Assembly (NCBI RefSeq): GCF_021298855.1
Contig: NZ_JAJTHI010000026.1
Span: 1-64,000, forward strand
From: Gemmatimonas sp.
GTDB lineage: Bacteria > Gemmatimonadota > Gemmatimonadetes > Gemmatimonadales > Gemmatimonadaceae
DNA length: 64,000 nucleotides
Direction: 5' to 3'
Below, piece after piece: positions 43,539 to 52,007 of the stretch (position 1 is the stretch's first letter; each line of letters starts with the position of its first letter). A program made the position numbers and the translations under genes. Below the pieces are notes generated by a model. It saw nothing but the letters and a program-made list of their open reading frames with translations, was not told where the DNA came from and did no database searches.

Positions 43539-43682
43539 GTGCTGCCAACGCGGCTGCGAGCGCGGCTCGCGGCGCGTCCTTAGGTTGACACTGAGGAAGC
43601 AGGGAGAAGGCGGTCAGGGGGAAGAACGAAGGGCCGCGGCCCCGGCTTCCTGATCGACGCGCCCCTGCCCTTCCATAACCGC

Positions 43683-44123
43683 GTGCATGACCGGGCCGTG
43701 TCACTGCGGCCCCGTGACTTCCTCTTCGAGACCTTGCCTGTGCCGCACCACTTCTCCGGCCTCGACACCGTGATCATTCGCGTGCGCGACATCAGCGCGG
43801 CCACCGCGTGGTATGTGCAGCACCTTGGTGCCGAGGCGATCTACGAAGACGCCGAGCAACGCCTCGCGGTGATCGAAATCGGCGGGGACGACGATGGGAG
43901 CGGCGCCAGTACGCTCACCCTCTGGCAGCTCGACGACGGTGTGGCATGGGCGCCGTCGAACACGTATCCCATCCTTGCCACACCCGATGCGAAGGCGGCG
44001 CATGCGGCGCTCACGGCGCAGGGCGTGGAGGTGGGCGTGCTGATGGAGACGCCGGGGGTGTGGTTCTTCCGGTTCGCCGATCTCGACGGCAACGCGCTGG
44101 AGGCGTGCGAGGTGAAGGCGTAG
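43683..44123 (+). CDS. VOC-superfamily (glyoxalase-like) protein
   Basis: The product has up to 146 residues and a single vicinal-oxygen-chelate domain. The first beta-alpha-beta-beta-beta module is LDTVIIRVRDISAATAWYVQHLGAEAIYEDAE and the second ends VWFFRFADLDGNALEACEV. Potential metal ligands are present, such as the terminal Glu in DGNALEACE. Such proteins include glyoxalases, dioxygenases and drug-resistance binders; the reaction cannot be assigned. The GTG at 43683 is the outermost start, and GTG 43698 or GTG 43740 (just before PHHFSGLDTV) would give a more typical length of about 127 residues. It converges on the gamma-glutamyltransferase gene with a 6-nt gap. Confidence 0.8.
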   Translation: MHDRAVSLRPRDFLFETLPVPHHFSGLDTVIIRVRDISAATAWYVQHLGAEAIYEDAEQRLAVIEIGGDDDGSGASTLTLWQLDDGVAWAPSNTYPILATPDAKAAHAALTAQGVEVGVLMETPGVWFFRFADLDGNALEACEVKA

Positions 44124-44129
44124 CCTGCC

Positions 44130-45794
44130 TCAGTACCCCACCGCCATGCCGTCCTTGCGCGGATCACTCCCCGCGCCCCACCCCTTGGGGAGTCGCACGA
44201 TCGCCTGCGCGCCGCCGAAGGCTATGGGGGGCTGCTCGAACAGTACGTGTCCCATGCCCTGCAGCGCCGTACGCACGCCATCGGTGATGGGCGCTTCGAG
44301 CGCCACCCGATATCCGTCGTAGTGGCGGAAGCGCGGGGCATCGATGGCGGCCTGCAGGTCCATGCCGAAGACGAAGTGGTTGAGCAGGAACTGCACGTGC
44401 CCCTGTGCCTGCACGCCGCCGCCCATGAGGCCGAAGCTCATGTACGCCTCATCGCGCCCGTTCACCGTGCGCGTCACGAAGCCGGGGATGAGCGTGTGGA
44501 ACGGACGCTTGCCGGGCGCCACCGTGTTGGGGCGCCCTGGTGTGAGCGTGAACCCCGCGCCGCGATTGTGCAGCGCGAAGCCGGTGCCCGGTACCACCAG
44601 CCCCGAGCCGAAGTAGTCGTACACGGAGTTGATGAAGCTCACCATGTTGCCTTCGGCATCGGCCACCGAGAGGTACACCGTTTCGCTCTTCGTGCGCAGC
44701 GGCCCCGGATCCACCCGCTCCTTGGCGCGCGCCGGATCGAGCAGAGCCCGCCGCGCCGTGATGAACGCGTCGGTCAGCATCTCCTCGGCTGGCATGTCGA
44801 GATGATCCGCATCGCCAACGAAGCGATCGAGATCGGCGTACGCCAGCTTCTTCGCTTCGATGAGATGGTGCAGGTAGGCCGGCGAGTTGTGCCCCATGGC
44901 GGCGAGATCGTAGGGCTCGAGGATGCGCAGCATCTCGAGTGCCGCGATCCCCTGGTTGCTGGGGGGCAACTCCCACACGCGGTAGCCGCGGAAGGGCACC
45001 GACATGGGGGTCACCCACGTGGGGGTGTTGCGGCGCAGGTCGTCGAGGGTGAGGAACCCGCCGCGCGCCTGCAGATGCTGCACGAGCCGCCGTCCCACCG
45101 AACCGCCGTAGAACACGCCAATGCCGCTGTCGGCGATGGTCTGCATGGTGCGGGCGAGGTCACGATTGGTGAACCACTCGCCCGCCTTCGGCGCGCGTCC
45201 GCCAGGGAGATACGTGGCCGCGGCCGCGCTGTCGCGCCTGAGGAAGTCGGTTTCGTTGGCCCACTGGGCGGCAATGATGGGTGACACGGGAAAGCCGTCG
45301 CGCGCATAGGCAATGGCGGGCTGCAGCACCTGCTTGAGCGTGCGGCGGCCGTGCGTACGCAACAGCAGGTCCCAACCGGCCAGCGCCCCCGGCACCGTGA
45401 CCGACATGGCTCCCTGCTGCGACCCGCTGCGAAACCCGCGCGCCGCGAGGGTGTCGCGGAGCATGCGGCTGCCGGCGCGTCCGCTGGCGTTGATGGCCAC
45501 CAGCTTCTGTTGCTTCGCCAGCCACACGATGGCGAACATGTCGCCACCAATTCCGGTCATGTGCGGTTCGGTGACCCCCAGCACGGCGGCCGCCGCCACT
45601 GCGGCATCGACCGCGTTGCCTCCGGTGCGCAGCACTTCAAGGCCGGCCGCCGACGCCAGTGGCTGACTCGTGGCCACCATGCCGCGCGGGGCATACACCG
45701 TGGAGCGTCCGGCCAGCGTGGTGGGACGCTGCGCCTGAGCGGCGCCGGACACGAGCCATGACGCAACGGTCACGAGAGGAACGAGGTGGCGCAC
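44130..45794 (-). CDS. ggt: Gamma-glutamyltransferase
   Basis: The product is a 554-residue periplasmic enzyme that transfers or hydrolyses gamma-glutamyl groups of glutathione and related peptides. The GTG at 45794 gives a signal peptide (RHLVPLVTVASWLVSGAAQA) and has GGAG 6 nt upstream. The large-subunit part contains GGNAVDAAVAAAAVLGVTEP and GIGGDMFAIVW. The autocatalytic nucleophile is probably Thr372 in KSETVYLSVADAEGNMVS, where the precursor is cleaved to large and small subunits. AYMSFGLMGGGVQAQGHVQF supplies the late substrate-binding Gly-Gly motif. It lacks the longer lid loop of E. coli Ggt, which is common. The longer frame upstream of 45794 is rejected. Confidence 0.92.
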   Translation of the reverse strand: MRHLVPLVTVASWLVSGAAQAQRPTTLAGRSTVYAPRGMVATSQPLASAAGLEVLRTGGNAVDAAVAAAAVLGVTEPHMTGIGGDMFAIVWLAKQQKLVAINASGRAGSRMLRDTLAARGFRSGSQQGAMSVTVPGALAGWDLLLRTHGRRTLKQVLQPAIAYARDGFPVSPIIAAQWANETDFLRRDSAAAATYLPGGRAPKAGEWFTNRDLARTMQTIADSGIGVFYGGSVGRRLVQHLQARGGFLTLDDLRRNTPTWVTPMSVPFRGYRVWELPPSNQGIAALEMLRILEPYDLAAMGHNSPAYLHHLIEAKKLAYADLDRFVGDADHLDMPAEEMLTDAFITARRALLDPARAKERVDPGPLRTKSETVYLSVADAEGNMVSFINSVYDYFGSGLVVPGTGFALHNRGAGFTLTPGRPNTVAPGKRPFHTLIPGFVTRTVNGRDEAYMSFGLMGGGVQAQGHVQFLLNHFVFGMDLQAAIDAPRFRHYDGYRVALEAPITDGVRTALQGMGHVLFEQPPIAFGGAQAIVRLPKGWGAGSDPRKDGMAVGY

Positions 45795-45967
45795 CGGCAA
45801 CTCCGGAGAAAGAGGAGACCAACCGGGGACGAATATGCGGGCAGAACAGACGCCGGGGGAGCAGCATGTCGACATCCCGCATCGGTCCATGATCAGCGGC
45901 CTGTCGGACCATGTCGCCCTCCTGCGCCCGGTGCGCGGGAACCACGGGGCTACGCCTCCGGCGGGCC

Positions 45968-46765
45968 TCACGCCCCGCGCAGGCTCCGACTCCGCTCGGT
46001 GGCTGCCAGCACGCCCTTGATCAACGTCACGCGCAGCTTGCCGTCCTCGAGCGCCATGAGGCCGTCGATCGTGCATCCCGCCGGGGTGGTTACCTCATCC
46101 TTGAGCGCGGCGGGATGGACCCCACGTTCCAGCACCATGCGCGAAGCACCGGCCAGCGTCTGGGCGGCGAGCAACGTGGCGGTTTCACGCGGCAGGCCGA
46201 TCTTCACCCCCGCTTCGCTCAGCGCCTCGATGATGAGGTACACGTAGGCGGGACCGCAGCCACTGAGACCGGTGACGCCGTCCATGAGCGACTCCTCCAC
46301 CACCGCGGTGCGCCCCAGCGGCCCGAAGAGGCGTTCGGCGGCTTCCAGCTGATCGCGCCGTGCGCCCGCACCGGCGCTGAACACCGTCATGCCTTCACCA
46401 ATGAGGCACGGCGTATTGGGCATGGCGCGAATGATCGTGGGCACGCCGCCCGACCACTCCGCCAGTTGCGCGGTGGTGATGGACGCGCAAATGGAGAGCA
46501 GCACCTGGTCGCTGGTGAACGCCTCCGACAGACCGCGCACCACACGCTCGGCCTGATGCGGCTTGACCGCCAACAGCACGATATCGGCGCCGCGCGCCGC
46601 TTCGATGTTGTCGGTACCGCACGGAATCCCGAGGCGATCGCGCACGTCGGTCGCACTCTCGGTGGTACGCGTGGCGCCGCGCATGGTGGCGTCCACGCCG
46701 TTCCTCGCGAGCCCCTGGGCCACGGCTTCGCCCATCTTGCCCATGCCGATGATCCCGATCTTCAC
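45968..46765 (-). CDS. proC: Pyrroline-5-carboxylate reductase
   Basis: The product is a 265-residue cytosolic enzyme that makes L-proline from 1-pyrroline-5-carboxylate with NAD(P)H, the last step of proline synthesis. The N-terminal Rossmann motif is KIGIIGMGKMGEAVAQGL. LLAVKPHQAERVV and IIRAMPNTPCLIGEGMTV are conserved middle motifs, and the C-terminal dimerisation signature is DGVTGLSGCGPAYVYLIIEA with VTTPAGCTIDGLMALEDG. The start is GTG with AGGAG 8 nt upstream, which also fixes the frame. The gene is alone on its strand with 127 nt to the next gene. Confidence 0.96.
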   Translation of the reverse strand: MKIGIIGMGKMGEAVAQGLARNGVDATMRGATRTTESATDVRDRLGIPCGTDNIEAARGADIVLLAVKPHQAERVVRGLSEAFTSDQVLLSICASITTAQLAEWSGGVPTIIRAMPNTPCLIGEGMTVFSAGAGARRDQLEAAERLFGPLGRTAVVEESLMDGVTGLSGCGPAYVYLIIEALSEAGVKIGLPRETATLLAAQTLAGASRMVLERGVHPAALKDEVTTPAGCTIDGLMALEDGKLRVTLIKGVLAATERSRSLRGA

Positions 46766-46892
46766 ACCGACTCTCCTATGCTAGCCGTGAACGCCCGCTG
46801 CTCCTGCAAGGTAGTCAGGACCGTTGGCGTGGAGAATTCGTGGTCATGATCGCCATGGCGGCGTGGCGCCCCGCGGCGTGCGCCGGATCAGT

Positions 46893-47432
46893 TCACAGCC
46901 GCAGCACGCCGCGAAAGCCGCGGACGGCGTAGTATGACGGTGCGCCGTTGTGATAAATGAACACGCGATCGTAGCGCCGATCACCGAAGAGGGCGCCGCC
47001 GAGGGCGCGCAGCGGGGCCGGCGTGGCCAGCCAGCTCGAGGTCTTGCGGTCGAAGGCCCCGACCTGCTGCAGCGCGTGATACTCCTCTTCCGTCATGAGC
47101 GCGACGCCCATGTCGGCGGCCATCTCCGCGGCGCTCGAGGCCGGCGCCGCCTCCTTGCGCCCGGTGCGGGCCGCCTCGTCGTAACAGAGGCTGCGACGGC
47201 CGGCCGGACTCTCCGCGGAACAATCGACCATGGCGAGTGCGCCGTCCGGCAGCACGAGCACATCGGGCTCCCCGCCCGACGATTCCATGCGATGCACGGT
47301 CTCCAGCAGCGACGGCCGCCTCGTGAGCAACGTCTGCACGTCAGTCCATGCCACGCCTGGATGGCGCACCGCATGGGCGAGGAAGCGGGTCTCGAGTTGC
47401 TGCAGCAGCGCGCGACGTTCGGCGGCCGTCAC
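46893..47432 (-). CDS. DUF4256-family protein
   Basis: The product is a 179-residue cytosolic protein of unknown function. The family is recognised from LLTRRPSLLETVHRMESSGG, DCSAESPAGRRSLCYDEAA, the DRKTSSWLATPAPLRALGGA segment and YDRVFIYHNGAPSYYAVRGF at the C-terminus. Length is normal. The GTG at 47432 has no convincing ribosome site. It is upstream of proC on the same strand but 127 nt away, so an operon is uncertain. Confidence 0.85.
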   Translation of the reverse strand: MTAAERRALLQQLETRFLAHAVRHPGVAWTDVQTLLTRRPSLLETVHRMESSGGEPDVLVLPDGALAMVDCSAESPAGRRSLCYDEAARTGRKEAAPASSAAEMAADMGVALMTEEEYHALQQVGAFDRKTSSWLATPAPLRALGGALFGDRRYDRVFIYHNGAPSYYAVRGFRGVLRL

Positions 47433-47491
47433 GTCTTGTCCGGCACCAGGAACAGCATCAGGCTCGGCATCAGGCAGACGCCCGCAGGCTG

Positions 47492-47989
47492 CTACGGATT
47501 CTTGCGGTAGATGGTACGCAGCTGCTGCCCCTCGCTCACCAGGTCAAGCGCAATCTGCCGACCATCCCACGTGGCGTTGGTGGTGGCGCCGTCAGTCGAA
47601 CGCATGGCAATGGTGCCCACGTTTTGCGTCCACGTGCCCCGCACCGTATCGACGTAAGTGGACGCGAAGCCGGCCACCGTTTCCACGGTGGATTCGGCCA
47701 GCACGAACTGACCATCGGTTTGCAGCGCCAGCGTGCTTGCCGCGAAGACGAGACGGAAACCGGCTTCGTTGAACAGGGTGAACGGCAACGGTTGCGCATT
47801 CACCGTGGTGAGCGCGAATGTACCGGCGGCAGGATCGTTGGCGCTGGGCGGCTTGGGGCCGGTGGCGCTGTCGCCGCACGCCGCCAGCATCACCAGCGCG
47901 GCCAGCGCCGTCCATCGGGTGGCACGCGGCCGTAACGAGTCCCGAGTATTGCGCGTCCAACGGTTGTCTCTCACGCCCAATCCGATCAT
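47492..47989 (-). CDS. Small lipoprotein of unknown function
   Basis: The product is a 165-residue lipoprotein. The signal region ends with ALAALVMLAAC and the mature part begins GDSATGPKPP. A beta-rich region follows (GTFALTTVNAQPLPFTLFNE, LALQTDGQFVLAESTVETVA, TRGTWTQ-like strands), resembling a small lipocalin-like barrel. The ATG at 47989 has GAGGA 6 nt upstream, but the resulting n-region is long and arginine-rich; GTG 47974 is an alternative. Its start codon overlaps the start of the divergent cupredoxin gene. Confidence 0.65.
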   Translation of the reverse strand: MIGLGVRDNRWTRNTRDSLRPRATRWTALAALVMLAACGDSATGPKPPSANDPAAGTFALTTVNAQPLPFTLFNEAGFRLVFAASTLALQTDGQFVLAESTVETVAGFASTYVDTVRGTWTQNVGTIAMRSTDGATTNATWDGRQIALDLVSEGQQLRTIYRKNP

Positions 47990-47990
47990 G

Positions 47991-48383
47991 ATGCGTCCTC
48001 GTTCGGCAAATCCGATTCTGCGATCCGCTGCGCTGCTCCTGCTGTTCGCGGCCTGCTCGTCCGGCGATACCGGTGGGACCGACAACGCGGTCACCAACCC
48101 CGGCCCCGCGCGCCCCGACACGCTCGACGTGTTCACGCCCGGCAACATCTTCTCGCCCACCAGCGCGGAGATCCGCGTGGGTGGCACGATCCGCTGGCGC
48201 ATCTCCGAATCCCCCGATGGCCGCGGGCACAACGTGATCTTCTCGGGGAACGCGCCGGGGAAGCCGGCGGACATCCCCATCGTGAAGGGCGTGGTCGTGC
48301 CGCGCACCTTCACGCGTACCGGGACCTTCCCTTACACCTGCACCATCCATCCCGGCATGGATGGTGACGTGGTCGTGCGTTGA
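47991..48383 (+). CDS. Cupredoxin-like lipoprotein
   Basis: The product is a 130-residue copper-protein-like lipoprotein with lipobox LLFAAC. The fold begins with DTLDVFTPGNIFSPTSAEIR and IRWRISESPDGRGHNVIFSG, where the His is the first copper ligand. The C-terminal loop FPYTCTIHPGMDGDVVV supplies Cys, His and Met, giving a complete type-1 copper site like plastocyanin. It could carry electrons in the periplasm. ATG 47988 is a possible earlier start. No ribosome site is visible and the start codon overlaps that of the divergent lipoprotein gene. It converges on the DUF1501 gene. Confidence 0.82.
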   Translation: MRPRSANPILRSAALLLLFAACSSGDTGGTDNAVTNPGPARPDTLDVFTPGNIFSPTSAEIRVGGTIRWRISESPDGRGHNVIFSGNAPGKPADIPIVKGVVVPRTFTRTGTFPYTCTIHPGMDGDVVVR

Positions 48384-48392
48384 GCGACGCGC

Positions 48393-49691
48393 CTAACGGG
48401 TAACGCCGCGGAAGGTCGGTCGCCACCCGGGGAAGATGTACCCCAGGTTGTTGTTCTCGAGGCGGCGCTGGACGATTTCCGCCAGTACGTCACGGTAATC
48501 GAGCGTTACCCGGAGGTCGCGCCGGTCTTCGAGCTGCGCGGCCTCGAGCCCCGGCCAGCCGTTGGTGTACACACGGCCGCCCGCAATGCCCTTGCCCATG
48601 GCAAACATCACGGTACCACGGCCATGGTCGGTGCCCTGGCTGCCGTTCTCAATGGCGTTACGTCCGAATTCGGACACCGCCACCAGCGTGACCCGCTGCC
48701 CGGTGTTCATGACGTCGATCCAGAAGGCGGTCATGGCCTGCGCAAAGCCGGTCATGAGCGTGGCCATCTGCCCCGCGTTGGGATCCTGCGCGGCATGTGT
48801 ATCCCAGCCACCAATATCCACCGACGCCGCTTCAATGCCGATGTCGGCCTTGATGAGGGCCGCCACCGAACGCAGCCCACGACCGAACGACGTGTTGGGA
48901 TACACCGCGCCACCGGCCGGTGCATACGCATTGATGTTGAGCCGCGAGAGCAGGTCGATGGTGCCGATGGCATCGAGCGCCGCCGCGCGCAGCGGATTCG
49001 CGCTGCCTTCGAAGTTGGAACGCAACGTCGCCATGCGCGCCGTGCGCGTGGCGGCCGAGCCGCCGATACCGTAGTTGGCCGGGTCGGCAATGGGCAGCGT
49101 CTGCGGGGCGCCCACCAGCGTCTTGGCGAGCCCCGAGGAAATGCCGATTCCGCGCAGCACCGGCGAGGGGTGCATGGGCGGAACCGAGGCGAGGTGGCGT
49201 CCCAGCCACCCGGTCGTGAGATCCGGGTCGACCGGCCTGCCCACTTCCATGAACCGCTGCGCGTCGAAGTGCGAGCGGTTGTTGTTGTTGATGTGCCCCG
49301 TCGCGTGCGTGATGAGCAGGTCGCCGGCCTGATACGGCGCGAGCATGGCGCGCATGGCCGGCGGGAACGCGAACCGGTTGTCCAGCGCGATGGCGCGGTT
49401 GGCCGCCATGGAATCGGGCGCCGGCGTGCGAATGGTCGGGCGAATGGCGTAGTACCGCGCCTCGGTGTGCGGAATCACCATGGCGAGACCGTCCGTCGCC
49501 CCGCGCATGAATACCGACACCAGGATGTCACGCGTCGACGAGAAGTGATTCGACAACGTGACCTTCGGCAGCCACTCGGGAAAAACGATCGCGGCGGCGG
49601 AGAGAGCCGTGGAACTGGCGAGGAACTGGCGGCGCGAGAGGTCGCGATACTCGGAGCAGCCGGTGTGGTGCGAATGATCGTGGTCGCTCAT
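48393..49691 (-). CDS. DUF1501 protein with Tat signal
   Basis: The product is a 432-residue protein of the DUF1501 family, an alkaline-phosphatase-superfamily-like fold. A His-rich start (MSDHDHSHHTGCSEY) precedes the twin-arginine motif SRRQFLASS (Arg20-Arg21) and a hydrophobic stretch, so it is exported folded. Conserved features are FMRGATDGLAMVIPH, DIGGWDTHAAQDPNAGQM, VAVSEFGRNAIENGSQGTDH and the GTVMFAMGKGIAGG segment. ATG 49691 has GGAG 7 nt upstream. It lies 16 nt after the DUF1800 gene, the usual partner; the biochemical role of the pair is unknown. Confidence 0.88.
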   Translation of the reverse strand: MSDHDHSHHTGCSEYRDLSRRQFLASSTALSAAAIVFPEWLPKVTLSNHFSSTRDILVSVFMRGATDGLAMVIPHTEARYYAIRPTIRTPAPDSMAANRAIALDNRFAFPPAMRAMLAPYQAGDLLITHATGHINNNNRSHFDAQRFMEVGRPVDPDLTTGWLGRHLASVPPMHPSPVLRGIGISSGLAKTLVGAPQTLPIADPANYGIGGSAATRTARMATLRSNFEGSANPLRAAALDAIGTIDLLSRLNINAYAPAGGAVYPNTSFGRGLRSVAALIKADIGIEAASVDIGGWDTHAAQDPNAGQMATLMTGFAQAMTAFWIDVMNTGQRVTLVAVSEFGRNAIENGSQGTDHGRGTVMFAMGKGIAGGRVYTNGWPGLEAAQLEDRRDLRVTLDYRDVLAEIVQRRLENNNLGYIFPGWRPTFRGVTR

Positions 49692-49707
49692 CGGGAGGCT
49701 CCGGGGT

Positions 49708-51228
49708 TCAAAACCACTGGAAGTCGTGACTGCACATGGCGAGCGACAGCGCTTCGCGCATGCGCGTCTCGTTGAAAGTGCCGCCGGTGAGATACGCACG
49801 AAGCTGGTCGCGGGTGGCCGGGGCCATCTCGCCACCGAACATCTCGGCGTTCAGCCGATCGAGCGCCGCGTCGGGTGTACCGGTGAGATACGGGGCCACG
49901 TTCACGCGCACCGTCGTGGTGGAGTTGCTGCTCGCGAGCGAAGTGGCGAAGGCCCAGCGCGGGGTGATGTTGCCCACCCAGTATTCCATCAGATCGGGGA
50001 AGCCGTCGGGCGTGTCCCACAGGAACAGCGGCTGGCCGAGTGCCGTGACGTTGTTCACCGATCCCGAAATGTTGGCCACCACGGCCGACGTGCCACGCAG
50101 CGCCGACGCCACCAGGTGAAACGGGCGCTTGAGCTTGAGCGGCGCCTGCGCAAGCCACCCTTCGTTGAGCGTCGCGCGCACCATGCGCTTGATGTCGCCG
50201 CCGGTCGCCCGGTAGGCGCCGGCCACGGCGTCGATCTGCTCGGTCGTGGGCTCCGGCGTGACGAACCACTTGAGCAGCTTCGTGGCGAGGAAGCGGCCGG
50301 TGCTGGGGTGCTTGAGCAGCACGTCGAGCATCAGCTCGCCTTCCTTCACGCCCTCCGCACCGGTACTCGGCGACGCGGCCGGAATGGTCGTGCCCAGCAC
50401 CGTCTTCGCGCCAAAATCATGACGCGAGGCGTTGAAGGCGAAATCCCCGGCGCCGGCAATGGTCCAGCCGGTGAACACGCGCGCCAACTCGTCCACGTCC
50501 TGCTGGGTGTACCCACCGTCCACACCCAGCGTGTGCAGCTCCATGAGCTCACGCACGTAGTTCTGGTTGGGTGCGCCGGCGCGGCTGAGATTCTGGTCGA
50601 GGTAGGCCAGCATGGCCGGGCTCTTGGCACTCGCCTTGAGCAGGTCGCTGAACTTGCCCAGCGCATGCTTGCGAATGACCTCACGGTCATCGAGGACCTT
50701 GAGGTAACCGACCTTCTCGATGTCGATGCTGAAGTGGTCGGTCCAGAACTCCACCATACGCTCGTACAGCTGGCGGCGCGAGAAGGTGGCCCGGTACAAC
50801 GTGGCCGCCTGCAGCTCGGCGCGCAGTGTGCCGGCATTCACGTTCACCAGGTCGATGCCGTTTCGCGACAGGTTGGGCCAGCGCGCGGCCACCTCGGCGT
50901 CGACGGCGGCGTCATCGATGCGCAGCGAGACCTGGTCGTTGAGCCACCGCTGGTAACCCGCGGCGCGCACGTCGGCAATGTCGGCGGCGCGCGGTCCGTA
51001 GGTGGCACGCCGCACGAGGCGTATGCGTGCATCGGCCCATGGCGACGGCGGGGCCACTCGCGCCATGGCGGGGTCCCAGTGTGTGCTCGCCGACGACGAC
51101 GGCGATGACGCCGACGACGGCGGAGCGGACGGGGCCGACGGCGGCTCAGCCGGACGACGCTTCATCATGCGCAGGAAGTCGCGGCGCGACTCCGGCGTGG
51201 CCAGCTCCTGTGGTCCGACTTGCTGCAT
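49708..51228 (-). CDS. DUF1800 protein
   Basis: The product is a 506-residue DUF1800-family protein. The N-terminus has SRRDFL at 14-19, a Tat-like motif, but it is followed by a Pro/Ser-rich stretch (about 27-48) and not by a hydrophobic h-region. The family body shows RLVRRATYGPRAADIADV, MVEFWTDHFSIDIEKV, NQNYVRELMELHTLGVDGGY and YTQQDVDELARVFTGWTI, the last two being diagnostic. ATG 51228 has a good GGAGG 4 nt upstream. It forms an operon with the DUF1501 gene downstream. The family is common in bacteria with outer membranes, and its function is undetermined. Confidence 0.88.
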   Translation of the reverse strand: MQQVGPQELATPESRRDFLRMMKRRPAEPPSAPSAPPSSASSPSSSASTHWDPAMARVAPPSPWADARIRLVRRATYGPRAADIADVRAAGYQRWLNDQVSLRIDDAAVDAEVAARWPNLSRNGIDLVNVNAGTLRAELQAATLYRATFSRRQLYERMVEFWTDHFSIDIEKVGYLKVLDDREVIRKHALGKFSDLLKASAKSPAMLAYLDQNLSRAGAPNQNYVRELMELHTLGVDGGYTQQDVDELARVFTGWTIAGAGDFAFNASRHDFGAKTVLGTTIPAASPSTGAEGVKEGELMLDVLLKHPSTGRFLATKLLKWFVTPEPTTEQIDAVAGAYRATGGDIKRMVRATLNEGWLAQAPLKLKRPFHLVASALRGTSAVVANISGSVNNVTALGQPLFLWDTPDGFPDLMEYWVGNITPRWAFATSLASSNSTTTVRVNVAPYLTGTPDAALDRLNAEMFGGEMAPATRDQLRAYLTGGTFNETRMREALSLAMCSHDFQWF

Positions 51229-51301
51229 GTCGCCTCCGTGAACCGAGTCCTGCTGTCGACCTCGCTTCCGGCCGAAACGTTAATGCCAAATCAGCCGGGA
51301 G

Positions 51302-51309
51302 TCACGTGA
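51302..51309. promoter_or_regulatory. TCACGTGA palindrome, first copy
   Basis: An 8-bp perfect palindrome in the DUF1800-gspG intergenic region. The same core recurs at 51360-51367. CACCGCGGTG, another perfect palindrome, lies between them at 51317-51326. Confidence 0.35.
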
Positions 51310-51352
51310 TTGGTATCACCGCGGTGGATCGCGCCGTTACAAACGCCCTGGT

Positions 51353-51374
51353 TTCCACGTCACGTGAAGTGGAA
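51353..51374. promoter_or_regulatory. 22-bp near-perfect palindrome, operator candidate
   Basis: TTCCACGTCACGTGAAGTGGAA is symmetric except for one position pair and contains the TCACGTGA core. It is 155 bp upstream of the first type II secretion gene and about 125 bp from the DUF1800 start. Confidence 0.45.
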
Positions 51375-51516
51375 CGCTACATCGCGTGGAGTCTCCTCTG
51401 CCAGAAGGGCCGGGTCCGCCACCCGCGCGGAGGGGACGCGTCACGGCAGGATCGCGCAACGGCGCCTCACGGCGCGCAACTGTCTGCCACTGGTAGTGGG
51501 CGCTTTGCCCGGGAGA

Positions 51517-51522
51517 TAGACT
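51517..51522 (+). promoter_or_regulatory. -10-like hexamer TAGACT, leaderless gspG
   Basis: TAGACT is followed by TTCCGC and the ATG at 51529. This is the only promoter-like element I see immediately before the ten-gene secretion operon. The rest of the 300-bp gap 51229-51528 holds the palindromes and no gene. Confidence 0.5.
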
Positions 51523-51528
51523 TTCCGC

Positions 51529-51993
51529 ATGAGGCCGACTTTCCTGAACCACCCCCGCCCCCGTCCTGGCGCCGCTGGTCGGGCGGCCTTCACGCTCATC
51601 GAGATTCTCGTCGTGATTGCCGTCATCGCCATTCTGGCGTCGCTGGTGGCGCCGAGCGTCTTCCAGCACGTGGGAACGGCGCGCTCCACGACCGCGCGCT
51701 CCCAGCTCGAGATGCTCGCGACCGCGCTCGACGCCTATCGCCTCGACCTGGGCCGGTACCCAACCACCGAGCAGGGGCTCGCGGCACTCGTCAGCGCACC
51801 CGCGGGGGATCCGACGACCACGTGGCGGGGCCCCTACCTGCGGCGAGCCGTCCCCGTTGATCCGTGGGGCGCGCCGTACGTGTATCTCGCACCCGGGACC
51901 AGCAACCCCGACGGGTTCGACCTGCTGTCATACGGCGCCGACCGCCGCCCGGGTGGCGACGGCGAGAACGCCGACATCCTCGGCTGGCAGTAG
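51529..51993 (+). CDS. gspG: Type II secretion major pseudopilin GspG
   Basis: The product is a 154-residue major pseudopilin that forms the periplasmic pseudopilus. The prepilin motif is AFTLIEILVVIAVIAILASL, with the conserved Glu25 at mature position 5; residue -1 is Ala20 where Gly is usual. The C-terminal part has LGRYPTTEQGLAALV, WRGPYLRR, PVDPWGAPYVYLAPG and FDLLSYGADRRPGGDGENAD, where the last loop binds calcium in GspG proteins. It is the first gene of the operon and has a leaderless-type start. The peptidase GspO is not in the window. Confidence 0.95.
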   Translation: MRPTFLNHPRPRPGAAGRAAFTLIEILVVIAVIAILASLVAPSVFQHVGTARSTTARSQLEMLATALDAYRLDLGRYPTTEQGLAALVSAPAGDPTTTWRGPYLRRAVPVDPWGAPYVYLAPGTSNPDGFDLLSYGADRRPGGDGENADILGWQ

Positions 51994-52007
51994 CCAGACA
52001 CGCGCGC

